64,000 nucleotides of DNA, from assembly GCA_015350385.1 (NCBI GenBank), contig WNKI01000002.1, forward strand, positions 7,143,987 through 7,207,986, read 5' to 3'. The notes under the pieces are model-generated. The model saw nothing but the letters and a program-made list of their open reading frames with translations. It had not been told where the DNA came from and did no database searches. Made by a program: the position numbers and the translations under genes. This stretch comes from Aculops lycopersici (taxonomy: Eukaryota; Arthropoda; Arachnida; Trombidiformes; Eriophyidae). Below are positions 26,268 through 37,084 of the stretch, piece by piece. Numbering within the stretch: the stretch's first letter is position 1; each line of letters begins with the position of its first letter.

Positions 26268-26774
26268 CCAAAAGAAACCAAACAATTCATTTGATTCATT
26301 CTCATCTCGTGGTATCTCTTTTATTGGCTACCAAATCATATATGATAGACGTTCTCATCCAACCTAATCAATATTGATTTGATCCTATTATTCAAGTTGA
26401 CTTGTTAAGTCTCTTGTAGATCGAAGTGTATAGCTTGAAATACAATAGTTTTGTGTCTAGAGAACAGGTGGGTGGAGGAGTGTCCGTTTCGGGAACCCCC
26501 AGAGCTCGAAGCCCCCAAAGCCAAATTGACTCGTGCTTACGAATCTGCGGTTAAGTTTGTGTTATACATTTATTGAACGCCTATGCTGAGATTGAAGGAA
26601 CACAAGGCAGCGAACGGCATTTGGACATTCGGACAGGTGAGGGAGTTTTACGAGGGAACGTGTTTTATGATTCGAGAAGATTTTGGGCGAATCCCGATAT
26701 TCCTTAACTTAATTCCTGCATATTCTCACTCCCAGTTTTGACTCGCATCAGAACCCTCAAGAGAATGTTAATTG

Positions 26775-27390
26775 AGTAACTGGTATGAGCTAGTGACTCG
26801 AGACCACCTAGCGACTTGGATCCAATTGGAGCCGATACAGATATGACAACAACTTCTTAGGCAATCGCAATCCATCCGCCAAGTTGTTCTGAACATAACG
26901 AAAAAAACCGTTTTTAGATGACACTTATATTGCAAAAGTTATGCAAGATACACTAAAAACAACACCTGCAAACGTCTCAGAAGTTGGATTCTGAGCTTCC
27001 GGTTGCGTCAGCATCATGCTATCGCTCATAGTTTTCGAGATACAAATGTTTTTAAAACACGATTTTCGCCTCAATTAACTTCGATTGCAGACCCAAAGAT
27101 TGAGCAAGGAAACTCGCATCCAATATCACTCAGTATCCATTGACAAGCTCGAAGGTTGAAAATTGGAGCCCCATTTCGACGGTGACGCGAGGGTCTAAGC
27201 GGGAGTGCCGAGGTAGCACCACTTCAAGTTTTGTTCAACGAGGGTGGGAGCCACAAGGAATTTCGGGATCACGAAAGAGTCGGGTTTTATGCACATCGAC
27301 GTGATAATGGGGTCTGTTTCTATTTATGGCTACCATTAGATCATCAGTCGAGATTTTTCATCCAAATCTTCACTAAAAACCAATAAAAGC
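26775..27390 (+). repeat. Repeat copy A of an uncharacterised interspersed family
   Basis: About 600 bases closely similar to copies at 27835, 55500 and 56840. The shared core includes AGCGACTTGGATCCAATTGG, CCGCCAAGTTGTT, AACCGTTTTTAGATGACAC and GAGCTTCCGGTTGCGTCA. More divergent similarity continues upstream to about 26,650. All strands carry stops, so it is non-coding; short frames across it recur only because the DNA recurs. I do not recognise the family and see no terminal inverted repeats or integrase or reverse transcriptase remnants. Confidence 0.8.
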
Positions 27391-27826
27391 ACAAGATATC
27401 TGCCAATGAGCATAAATTTATCTAAACTCAAGAATCCGATTCATTATCGAAGAAAATCATTTTGCAAATGAGCCCCAGAAAGTCAGGAAACGGAATAGAT
27501 ACTTCCTCCAACGAAGCCTCGTTGTTCTCGCCATCACATAGTAATCCTTTCTGACCTCCAAACCACCAATCAGATCAAGCCAAATCAAATCAACAGTAGC
27601 AATATCTACAACTAAAAGCAAACTCTCTTACCTGAACAATAATTCAATCCAAGGCAAAGAGAAAGGGAAATGGCGGCTACCTGTTGATGCAATGAGAGAG
27701 TAGCGGACAACACCAAATCTAGCGTGACAAGTCGCCATTGTTGTGACCGGTTTTGTTACTATCCAACAACAATGATAGCATTAATGATAATAATAGTCAT
27801 GATGATAATCGTGATTTCCTACTTCC
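27391..27826 (+). repeat. Flanking segment shared with 57421-57866
   Basis: Follows repeat copy A and is nearly identical to the segment that follows copy D; only about ten substitutions are visible by eye, for example CATTATCG against CATTATGG. It ends at GATAATCGTGATTTCC, after which the two loci diverge: copy B starts here, unique sequence starts at the other locus. It has no long reading frame and looks like ordinary host intergenic DNA carried along in a duplication. Confidence 0.75.
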
Positions 27827-27834
27827 AGTCAGAA

Positions 27835-28470
27835 TCCACGTCGAATCTGTATCAACAGAATTTAATTCAACAACTGGTATGCGTTAGGGACTCAAGGCCA
27901 CCTAGCGACTTGGATCAAATTGTAGCCGATACAGATATGACAACAGAGTCTAAGGCAATCGTGATCCATCCGCCAAGTTGTTCTGAACATAACGAAAAAA
28001 ACCGTTTTTAGATGACACTTATATTGCAAAAGTTATGCAAGATACACTAAAAACAACACCTGCAAACGTCTCAGAAGTTGGATTCTGAGCTTCCGGTTGC
28101 GTCAGCATCATGCTATCGCTCATAGTTTTCTAGATATAAATGTTTTTAAAACACGATTTTCGCCTCAATTAACTTCGATTGCAGACCCAAAGATTGGGCA
28201 AGAAAACTCGCATCCAGTATCACTCAGAATGCGTTGGCAAGCTCAAAGGTTGAATATTGGGGCACCAATTCGACATGAATGAGAGGGTCTAAGCGAGATT
28301 GCCGAGGTAGCACCACTTCAAGTTTTGTTCAACGAGGGTGGGAGCCACAAGAAATTTCGGGATCACGAAAGAGTCGGGTTTTATGCTCATCGACGTGATA
28401 ATGGGGCCTGTTTCTGTCTATCGCTACCGTTTCATTTAATGTCAGAATTTTTCTACCGATTTCTCAACAC
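27835..28470 (+). repeat. Repeat copy B of the uncharacterised family
   Basis: A second copy of the core about 1.1 kb after copy A in direct orientation. It starts with CAGAATCCACGTCGAATCTG, as copy C does (CAGAATCCACATCGAACCTG). In its first half it shares diagnostic bases with A (ACACCTGCAAACG, GTCAGCATCATGC). In a later 80-base tract it matches D instead (GGCACCAATTCGACATGAAT). After about 28,420 it diverges from all other copies. Confidence 0.8.
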
Positions 28471-28701
28471 TTGCACCTGAAATCTCAATCTAAAAGCTGA
28501 GCAACTCATAATCAGTGTCACTTTGATCTTAAGAGCACAGTCGAGTCACGTCGAGAAAAATTAGGGCCCTCTGGCCTCCGCTCAGAGAAGTAATGAAACT
28601 AGATAGAGGGTTCAAAGCAATCACACAAGATTATGCTAAATGAGAGTGATAGAAAATGACAACTTTCTGCATTGGAACTGATAATTTCTCAACCAATCCG
28701 T

Positions 28702-28707
28702 TTTATT
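28702..28707 (-). terminator. Poly(A) signal of the cuticle protein gene
   Basis: AATAAA on the - strand about 110 bases after the stop codon of the 28816-31326 gene. It is the nearest canonical signal and sits at a plausible distance. Confidence 0.55.
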
Positions 28708-28815
28708 TTCTCCATGTCCATTTCGTATCATTAACTAGAATGATGCGAAAGACTATCTCTCATCAGTAGGAGGAACATCTCTTTTCTCTCTTGAGCGTCG
28801 AAATTCGGATTGGAA

Positions 28816-31326
28816 TTAGCTCGATTTTGAAGCGGCCGACTTGGTGTTGAGTCTGGTTCCAAAGGCTAGAAATTGGTTTGGTTGGATGTTTTCTGGCGCT
28901 GGAGCTGGTGCAGCGGCGATGAACTGTGGCTGTGGAGCCTCGATGATTTGGATTGGTTGTGGAGCTGGGGCTGGGGCTTGAGCGGCAATTGGCAAAAACA
29001 GTTGTTGCTGTTGTGGTTGCTGCTGCTGTTGGGTCTTGGTGGCAAACTTGGTGCCTGCCAATTGTGTTCGCTTGGCGCCGAAGACAACGCGGCCATTTGG
29101 TCTAAGAGGCGCTGGCTGTGCAATTTGGATTGGTGTCTGGGTGGTGGTTGTGGTGGTGGTTGTAATTGAAGCTGGAGTCTCGGCTTCCTGGTTGTTGTTT
29201 TGGTCGTCGTTTTCCTGATTGTTGTTGTCCTCCTTAACCTCCTCCTTGGCCTCCTCCTTCAAGCTTACAACCTCCACCTGTCCCTTAGCTGGTGCGGCAT
29301 CGGTGGTGGTGATCTCAGCTGTAGTTTCAGTGGTGGTTGTTGTGGTTTGGATTGGAGCTGGACCCTTGATGGCAACTTGCTTAAAGATTGGCTCAAATTT
29401 CAATCCCTGGTTTGGTAGAAATTGAATCTGTTGTTGTTGTTGTGGTTGTTGTTCTTGTTGTTGTTGTGGTTGTTGTTGTGGCTGTGGCTGTGGTTGTGGC
29501 TGTGGTTGTGGTTGTGGTTGTGGCTGTGGCTGTGGCTGTAGTTGTAGTTGTGGCTGTGGACCTTGTTGTTGAATAAATTGAATCTGTGGTTGATCGACGC
29601 GTACCAATTGTTGCTGTGGTTGATCAAGGCGAATCAATTGTTGCTGTGGACCTGGAATGATCCTGCGGAAGAAGGCATCGTTGTTTTCGTCAATCACTAG
29701 ACCCTGTTGGTTTACCTGTGGTTGTTGGATGAACTGAACTGGTTGCGGTTGCTCAACTCTAATCAACTGTTGCACCTGCTGTGGCTGAGGCGGCAGTGGA
29801 CGAGCTTGTTGCTGGCCCTTAACGGCTCCTCCCTTGATGGCGGCCACCTGTTGCAACTGTGGACGTGGCTGCTCAATTCTAACCAACTGTGGCTGAGGTT
29901 GTGGAGCCTCCTGGATGAGTTGAGGCTGCTCAATCACCTGCAATTGAGGTGGCTGGGGTCTGAATTGAGGTTCAGGTAGCTGAACAAACTGAGGCTGTGG
30001 CGCTGGCTGCTCAATGGGCCTTTGGAATTGGATCGATTGTGGCTGCTGCTGCTCGATTCTCTGAATCTGAATTGGCTGTGGTTGAGCTTGAGGTTGTTGT
30101 TGTTGCTGCTGCTGTTGCTCGACAACTTGGGCAACCTGTTGTTGTGGTGGACGTGGACCAAACTTGGCGTCGGCAATCTGCTGCTGAATGCTCACCGATT
30201 GCACTTCCGGTCCGCGCTGACCAGCCGATCCTGGGCCAATGCTGTTCGACTGCTGCTCAACCTGTTGAATTTGAGTCACCTGTTGTTGTTGCTGCTGGCC
30301 TCCCTTGATTTGCTGAGGTGCTGGCTGAGGTGCCTGCTGTTGCACCTCCTGTTGCACTTGAACAATTTGTTGCTGTGGTTGGCGGGCGACAAATTGGGGC
30401 TGTGGAATGGGTCCTTGTTGAAATTGGATCAGCTGTGGCTGTGGCTGAGGCTGTAGTTGTGGCTGGGGAAGTGGGCCAAAGATTTGCTGTTGCTGTGGGG
30501 CAATTGGCTGGAAGTTTGAGATAAACTGTTGCTGGCGGATTGGTTGTGGTTGTGGTTGTAATTGTAGTTGTGGTTGTGGTTGCCGCTGTTGCTGTTGCAC
30601 CTCAATCAGTTGTGGAGCCGGTGGCGCATCCTGAATGTCGTCCAAGTTGACGAGAGTTTGCTGCTGTTGTTGCGACTCGTCGGTTGGCGGACGGACGGCG
30701 GCGGCGTTTTGGCCGGCGGCCGATGGGATCGGCTCTTGCTGCTGGCCACGGGCGGCAGCGGCTGGGGCCGACTGGCTCGAGTCTGGACCTTGGTTGTCTT
30801 GTTGCTGTTGGGCTGCGGCACTTCCGGCTGGCGCTGGGCCTTGTCCGTTGACTGGTCTCGGGCCAAAAGTGATGAAGTTTCCGTTTCCATTGCCTAGCTG
30901 TTGCTGTGGTCCTTGTTGTTGGATGAACTGCCCCTGTTGTTGCTGCTGTTGCCTCTGTGGCTGGTTGGCCTGGGCCAATTGGGCGCCACTAGGCTCGCTG
31001 ACCTGCCAGCGCGAGTCGGCGCTATCCTCGGGCTTGGTGCCAATCTCGTTTGTCTTGATGGTGGCGCGGTAGCCATCGGCGTCGGCCACGTACTCAACGC
31101 GCCGCTCGCGCCCATCTGGACCGGCGATGGTGTAGACACCTGTTATTCTTCCAGTTCCGTCGCCAGACTCCGAGTGGGTCGAGGTGGCTCCGATTGATTC
31201 GGCACCGTAGCTAAACGAGTAAGGCTCTGGTCTTGGCTGGCCATTGGGACCTAGCGCCTCTTCTTGAGCTGACACTAAACAACCGGCCACTAGAACTAGG
31301 AGGCCGACGAACTTGTAGCTGAGCAT
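28816..31326 (-). CDS. Secreted Rebers-Riddiford cuticle protein with very long Gln/Pro-rich tail
   Basis: Structural cuticle protein predicted to bind chitin. Residues 1-20 are a signal peptide (hydrophobic GLLVLVAGCLVSA, cleaved before QEE). Residues about 35-98 form a Rebers-Riddiford chitin-binding domain: PYSFSYGAE, then GAGPDGRERRVEYVADADGY without the first two residues, then the TNEIGT end typical of chelicerate members. The remaining 730 or so residues are low complexity: polyGln runs, repeats of QPQLIR/VEQPQ type, a QP dipeptide array around 615-640, Thr runs (TTTTTTTT), an Asn/Glu-rich acidic patch and Ala/Pro segments. RR proteins are usually 100-300 residues, so this one is exceptional. 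The ATG at 31326 starts the signal peptide directly, and no intron is needed. The gene ends with TAA at 28816 and is intact, which argues for selection despite the repeats. Confidence 0.88.
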   Translation of the reverse strand: MLSYKFVGLLVLVAGCLVSAQEEALGPNGQPRPEPYSFSYGAESIGATSTHSESGDGTGRITGVYTIAGPDGRERRVEYVADADGYRATIKTNEIGTKPEDSADSRWQVSEPSGAQLAQANQPQRQQQQQQGQFIQQQGPQQQLGNGNGNFITFGPRPVNGQGPAPAGSAAAQQQQDNQGPDSSQSAPAAAARGQQQEPIPSAAGQNAAAVRPPTDESQQQQQTLVNLDDIQDAPPAPQLIEVQQQQRQPQPQLQLQPQPQPIRQQQFISNFQPIAPQQQQIFGPLPQPQLQPQPQPQLIQFQQGPIPQPQFVARQPQQQIVQVQQEVQQQAPQPAPQQIKGGQQQQQQVTQIQQVEQQSNSIGPGSAGQRGPEVQSVSIQQQIADAKFGPRPPQQQVAQVVEQQQQQQQQPQAQPQPIQIQRIEQQQPQSIQFQRPIEQPAPQPQFVQLPEPQFRPQPPQLQVIEQPQLIQEAPQPQPQLVRIEQPRPQLQQVAAIKGGAVKGQQQARPLPPQPQQVQQLIRVEQPQPVQFIQQPQVNQQGLVIDENNDAFFRRIIPGPQQQLIRLDQPQQQLVRVDQPQIQFIQQQGPQPQLQLQPQPQPQPQPQPQPQPQPQPQQQPQQQQEQQPQQQQQIQFLPNQGLKFEPIFKQVAIKGPAPIQTTTTTTETTAEITTTDAAPAKGQVEVVSLKEEAKEEVKEDNNNQENDDQNNNQEAETPASITTTTTTTTQTPIQIAQPAPLRPNGRVVFGAKRTQLAGTKFATKTQQQQQPQQQQLFLPIAAQAPAPAPQPIQIIEAPQPQFIAAAPAPAPENIQPNQFLAFGTRLNTKSAASKSS

Positions 31327-33267
31327 CTTGATGTCTTTTTGGTTTATTGTTTATTGGTTGTTGTTGTAGTAGTTGTGGTTTAGAAAAGAGAAAAACTTTT
31401 TACTGTCTTTCCTCTTCCTTTTCTTCTGCTTCGCGTAATTTCTTGGTGATTTACCTGGCGCGCCAGCAACAAACACCTGTTGTGAGGTGTGATGTCGTGT
31501 GTTGACGGCGTTGGTTGCACGTTAGTGGAAAGAAAGGTATAATGAGCGTGCGGGATGAAGAGGATTCAGGTTAGTTGATTGGCTATCAACACAAGTGTTT
31601 GCTACTCCAATTGAGGAGGATGCGCTTTGCTCTAAACAAGTCGATATTTGCTACCTGAGTTACATTGGCTGTAGTTTGTTCACTTGCTTGCTCACTTGAT
31701 AGCTAGCTAGCCATCCGAGCTTTAATCACATCAAACTCTCACTTGCTCGCTTGCTGTCTGAATGTTTGCTTTACTATGCGCTGCTTTATTTCTCTCTGTC
31801 TAGTTAGTCATCCGCCAGTTGACGACACTCGCCAAGCTAATTGAGTCAAAGAGTGGAAGTCGAATGTTAAACCGCAAGCCAAATCGAGTGGCAGCTTGAT
31901 AAACTGCCGCCAGTTTGTCAGCTTGCGGCTCTCTGGTTTCGGGCGACACCGGTGAGTCGGGTGCACGCGTGTTGAGTCGGCAGTTGCCCAGGTGAGTCAA
32001 AGGAAAAAAGAAGAAGACGAGGATAGGTAACGGAGTCGGCGGCAACAACAGGTGGTTGAAAGGTATCGTTGGGTGGCGGCGATTGATCTTGGCTGGCTCC
32101 CGTTGGCGTCATCTATTTTTTGAACAAATCCAACTTACAAATGAGCAGCCAGCCAGAGGAGCAACAAAACTTTTGCTTTCGGATTAAACTGGCATCAGGT
32201 CGTTTCATATGGTCGTCGTCGTCGTCTTCGTCGCTGTCGTTTCAAAAGTCTCATGATTTAGAGTTCCAATGCTCGAGTTCAGGTGAACCCGCTAAGTTGC
32301 CTTGCACGTCTCTTTCCCTCTCACTCTTCCACAGACATCGTCATCGACAGTGTTTTTTCTCTCGAAGTTAGCCGGGCGACATTTGCTAAAGCGCGTGTAT
32401 CAGCAAACCGGCCAGCCAGCTAGCTAGCTGAAACTTAAAGTATTCCACTATCACTACTACCAATGAATTAGCCGGCAATTCTAGATGACAGTTGGAGTTT
32501 CAGTAGAAAGTTAAGAGACAGACTTAACTGGTTAGCTAGCGGTCGGACGGTGACCATGAATCTCGCCTCTAGATTGTTGGTAAGTTAGCAGGTAGAAACA
32601 AGCCAGTTGATCAACCTGTTGCTAACCAGCGAGCGATAGAAGAAAGAGGAGGAGGAGGAGGAGAAGCGCGAGCGCATCATCCGCTGAGCCAACAGCGGCA
32701 GCAGCGAAGGCAAGAGAGAAAGAGCGACACTAAAAAGCCACTTGTTTTCCTATCGCTTGCCGCCTGTTTGGCTAGCTAGGTAGGTTGATTGGAACCAGCA
32801 CCCAAATGAGCGACTAAACGAAATGAGTTGCATTGACTGAGAGGAAGAGAGAGGAATACCTGGCACAGAGCGAGTGGACAACAGGCTTTTTTGCAAATTA
32901 TCCCACGATTCATAAGGCACTCGTGTTGTCGCTTAGCCAAGTTTGTGTTCTCTCCTGTGTGTGTGCCGATTTGGTAGACCCACGTGTTAGCAAATCCTCT
33001 TCTCTCTTGCTGTAGCGCCAGCACTCGCATGCACAAGCCACAGGTGGTGGCATTGGCGGCGGTGGCTATTTGTGTACGGGTATAAATCTGATCCGAGTCA
33101 GACTTTTACCTGTTTATTGTCGGTCGTTGTTGCTGGCGCTATCGTAGTAGTTAATGAATTCGCGATGAGTTAACATCCAAAACATGCGACCAAGATGACG
33201 ACCAGCGGACAAGGCAATAACAACACTACAGCTACATTTTATAGCGACTGGTGAAAGCTGGCAAGAG

Positions 33268-33270
<3 letters not shown>

Positions 33271-33304
<34 letters not shown>
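33271..33304. repeat. GA dinucleotide microsatellite
   Basis: Uninterrupted GA repeat of about 17 units. Confidence 0.95.
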
Positions 33305-33305
<1 letters not shown>

Positions 33306-34537
33306 GAGCTAAAAGTCATCGCTAAAAGTCGCCTTCCTCCTAATTCCAAACCTAATAATCGTCAAGTTTTAACTAGCCACTGAGCCAACGGCCAACTGAT
33401 AGGAGTTGAAAAATCCTTAGTGTAATTGTTGGCTGGTCGTTCTTTTACTTTACCTATAGCTTTACCCCTAACCCTCTTTCTTTCTTTTTTAAATGACAAC
33501 TTCTACTGACACAACTTTTGCTCGCATTTTTCAGGTAGCCAGTCGGTGTTTTTTCTCTGCCTGACGCCCGAATACCGACTACCGACTACGTAGATTCAAC
33601 TAACCAACCAACTAACTAACGTGAGGGAAGAGTGAGATGAAATGAAATTGAATTGAATCGAATGGAATGATAAAAACACGACGAAATGGTAGACAAACTT
33701 CCAGAACAAATCAGCCGTCGCCAGCTGGCTGCCCATCAACTCGAGATCGAATTCCACCTGTTGCCTCTCCACCTTCACATACAAACGAAAAAACACACAC
33801 ACACACGCACACTGAGCGACTTGGCCGTCGATTAGCACAATGTCATCTTCTGGTTTTAGTTAGATTCTATTAAAACCAACTAATGGAGAAAAAGCGACAT
33901 CAAGATTATAATCGGGATCATAGCCATGTGAGCTCTTAGCATAGCGGAAGTTGCGGTAGGTATCAAATATCGCACAAGTGGATCTAAGTTAACAATCATA
34001 ATGGCGGGCGATGAGACAAATGGAGTGCACAGCTTTGCTTTTTGATTTCGTCTTGTGTGTTATATTCAAGTTTCGAGTTACCGACTAACTAACTATCAGG
34101 CAAAAAAATCTGCTTATCGAATTGTTGACGCGCTATCCGATTTGTAGAGACCAATTCAAATGGCATAATAATTCTAAAACTAATCTCTCTTATTCCTCTT
34201 CATGTTGTTCTGCTTCTTGTTATTTCTCGTGGACGACAGATTGGCCTCGAGGGAGGAAACGGAACAAAACTTACCTTGGTCTACTTTTTTAGATTGACTG
34301 TATAAATTTAATTTCAGAACTTGTATCTTTTACCTTCTGTTCTCGTTAATGATCTTCATATGTTTTCTTCAGTTTTCTCCAACTTGGCGGCTTTCCTCGC
34401 TACAACAGACTGGTCAACAGACTGACTGTTTGACTAAAACCAAACTAACGAATGAATGAATGGGGAGACGAGCAATCTGATTGGCTTTATATACTCGCGA
34501 CTCGGTGCCAACTAAAATGGTCCCCATCGACGTCGTA

Positions 34538-34569
34538 GCTTATGGCGATGCCGCGGCAACGCCATAAGC
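34538..34569. repeat. Perfect inverted repeat (10-bp arms)
   Basis: GCTTATGGCG at 34538-34547 is the reverse complement of CGCCATAAGC at 34560-34569. The 12-base loop contains the palindrome GCCGCGGC. A second, shorter pairing (CACGAG with CTCGTG) follows directly. Function unknown. Confidence 0.75.
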
Positions 34570-35306
34570 CACGAGGTACACGCGCAGCTCGTGTGAAGAA
34601 GCTACGTGGATGGTGAACGATAACGATGCCAGCTCACCTGTGCCGCATTCGAGATTAGCGAGCGAGAAAGTGTGTTGCAGGTAAGCCAAGAGAAGAGCTC
34701 GGGTTTTCACTCTTGGCACCGAGAACCAGAACGTCAAAAGCTTAGACGCTCATTTGTTCAAATAGTCAGACAGGCAAACATTTAGAGATGCAAGGCAAAT
34801 GCTATTTAGCAGCCAACGAGCTAAGACCAAGACAAGAGCCACGATGAGGAGGACAACAAGCGACGATTTGAGGTTTGCCAACTGGTGGCGAGACAGACTC
34901 AACAGGTGGCAAATGCTTTGTCATGTGCACTAGCACGTCGCTCTTTAGGTCGTTCTATCTTCGTTCTATGTCTTTAGGTTTTCTAATGGATAACCTGAAA
35001 GGCACTTTGAAGCACCAGCTGAAACGATGGCGTCAGGTAATCGAGTTGGTGGATCGCCTCGCTGCAGTTTGTTGAAACAAGGCTCGCAAAATCCAGGAGG
35101 CTTGCGACACTCAGCAGGTTGCAGGGTTTTCTGGTTCGTCTCTCAGTCTCTCGATGTATGTATGTGTGTCGCTTTCTTATAACCGAGCGGTTAGATAGAA
35201 AAAGATAGTGAAAGCTAATTGCATTACCAAAAAATCATCTCGAGTCAGCAAGGTAAGTCCGTGGTTGGTTCTATTGGTTGATGTTAATATAGTACAAAAT
35301 AGAGGC

Positions 35307-35650
<344 letters not shown>

Positions 35651-36604
35651 GAGCCAAGAGACGATGGATCTGTAAATCAGTACAAGAGATCTTGTTTTCT
35701 AATGTCGCTGCGGTTATGTGCCGCATAAATTGATGATCTTAATTGTAAAGCTTGCTCTCCGGCTGCCAGCGAAAAGGCAAGCTAGCTTACCTGATTAAAT
35801 CCAATCCATAATCTCGTAAACTTTGCGGCCCATTAGAAAGTGCGGAGTAAAACACCAACCACCCAGCCAGTTAGCAATGCTACGAGAGACTACTCGTGCA
35901 ACAACTATAGCTAACGTGTATTTGCAGCCCGGCCAGGTAAGGTGTTGCAAAAAACAACAACCAGTTGATGATGATGGTTGTTGGTAGTGGCGGTGTCGCA
36001 TCAGGCGTAGGTGGTACCCCGCAAAAGATTCTTCAGATACCAGAGTGGGGAGGAATCGTGAAATTTGCTAAGGAAACCAAAATTAAGTACGAGAACTGAT
36101 AGCGGAAAAAAGGAAGAAGCAGGTGATGGAAATGGTGAAGAAGAAGAAGAGTTAGTAGGGTCTTCAGTGTCTCGTCACATACATATATACACGCAGACAC
36201 AAAACTTGATACTAGCTTGTCGACTGGCTGCCGGTGGATTAGTTGGTTGACTGGATGGCTGGCTGGCGTCATTGAATGATATAGTAACTCTACCTGCTTG
36301 ATGTATAACCAACTAACTAAATGGTAAGCATATAACACAGTAATTGATACATTAGTAGCGTCGAAAGGAGGCACTGCGATTGATAAATTAGCTGGCGCGT
36401 TATGTCTACAACAGGTAGTTGGTTGTGTTGTTGTGCAGCTAAGCCTCTATAAATCTATTCTAGTGCTTGTAGATCACGTGATTCGACTAGTATTCTACAT
36501 AGACTTGAAATTGCGGCACTTTGTCGCATTAAGACGAGCGATGACGAAGACGAATAATTAAGGACCTCGATTTTTCAATCTAAATGCCGCTTCACAACTT
36601 CCAT

Positions 36605-36610
36605 TTTATT
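36605..36610 (-). terminator. Poly(A) signal of the Tho1/MOS11-like gene
   Basis: AATAAA on the - strand about 100 bases beyond the TGA stop of the 36711-37079 reading frame. Its presence supports that frame as a real terminal exon. Confidence 0.6.
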
Positions 36611-36710
36611 GGAACACATTTCAATCAAGCAGTTTGCTCGTGTTGTTCGTGAGTCTGTCGCATAGAAATAATAATATTAGCGATGGTGATAGCATTTGTA
36701 TTAATATTGT

Positions 36711-37079
36711 TCACTTTCCTAATTTGGCTCCCTTGGCGTTGCCTCTGCCAGTTGTCTTTGGCGCCTCCACAACCTTGATATCGGCGAACCTCGCGGCTCT
36801 TGCTGCCAACTTGGCCGCGTCGGCTGGATCAACCGGAGCCGCAGGTGTGGGTATTTTGGAAGCAGAGGTAGTGGATTGGGATTTCGATGAGATAGTTGTC
36901 TTCTTAGCTCCAACTGGGGCCTTGTTGATTAGTCCAAACCTCGCCGCCCTTGCGGCCATGAGCTCCTTAGTCGTCGTGGCCGCGGCCGTCGTCAATCCAA
37001 ATCTTGCTGCTCGGGCTGCAAGAGGATCGTTGTCCGCTAGCGGCTTCTCAACTAATAATTTGGTGGGCTTTGGAGTCAT
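36711..37079 (-). CDS. Tho1/MOS11/SARNP-like mRNA-export protein (small, no SAP domain visible)
   Basis: A 122-residue Ala/Arg/Lys-rich protein with three copies of an AARAARFG-like block: DPLAARAARFGLTT near 16-31, LMAARAARFGLINK near 39-52 and LAARAARFADIKV near 91-103. AARAARFG is the hallmark of the C-terminal region of SARNP/CIP29 and plant MOS11, nuclear RNA-binding proteins associated with the TREX mRNA export complex. The SAP DNA-binding domain of animal SARNP is not present here. Just upstream of the ATG is an excellent acceptor (TTTTAATCTCATCCAG, exon from 37084), so either the first exon is non-coding or an N-terminal coding exon lies further upstream. I found no SAP-like frame up to about 38 kb. 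An AATAAA follows the stop. The family call is an inference from the repeated motif. Confidence 0.6.
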   Translation of the reverse strand: MTPKPTKLLVEKPLADNDPLAARAARFGLTTAAATTTKELMAARAARFGLINKAPVGAKKTTISSKSQSTTSASKIPTPAAPVDPADAAKLAARAARFADIKVVEAPKTTGRGNAKGAKLGK

Positions 37080-37084
37080 TGTAT

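Noticed and set aside
29200..30900. Long + strand frames antisense to the cuticle protein (Leu/Trp/Val-rich)
   Set aside because: Reverse-complement shadow of CAA/CAG/CCA codons in the Gln/Pro-rich gene.
31445..31470. CAG|GTAAAT donor on the - strand upstream of the cuticle gene, suggesting a 5' leader intron
   Set aside because: No acceptor with a branch site could be placed before the ATG, and the word belongs to the general CAGGTAA excess.
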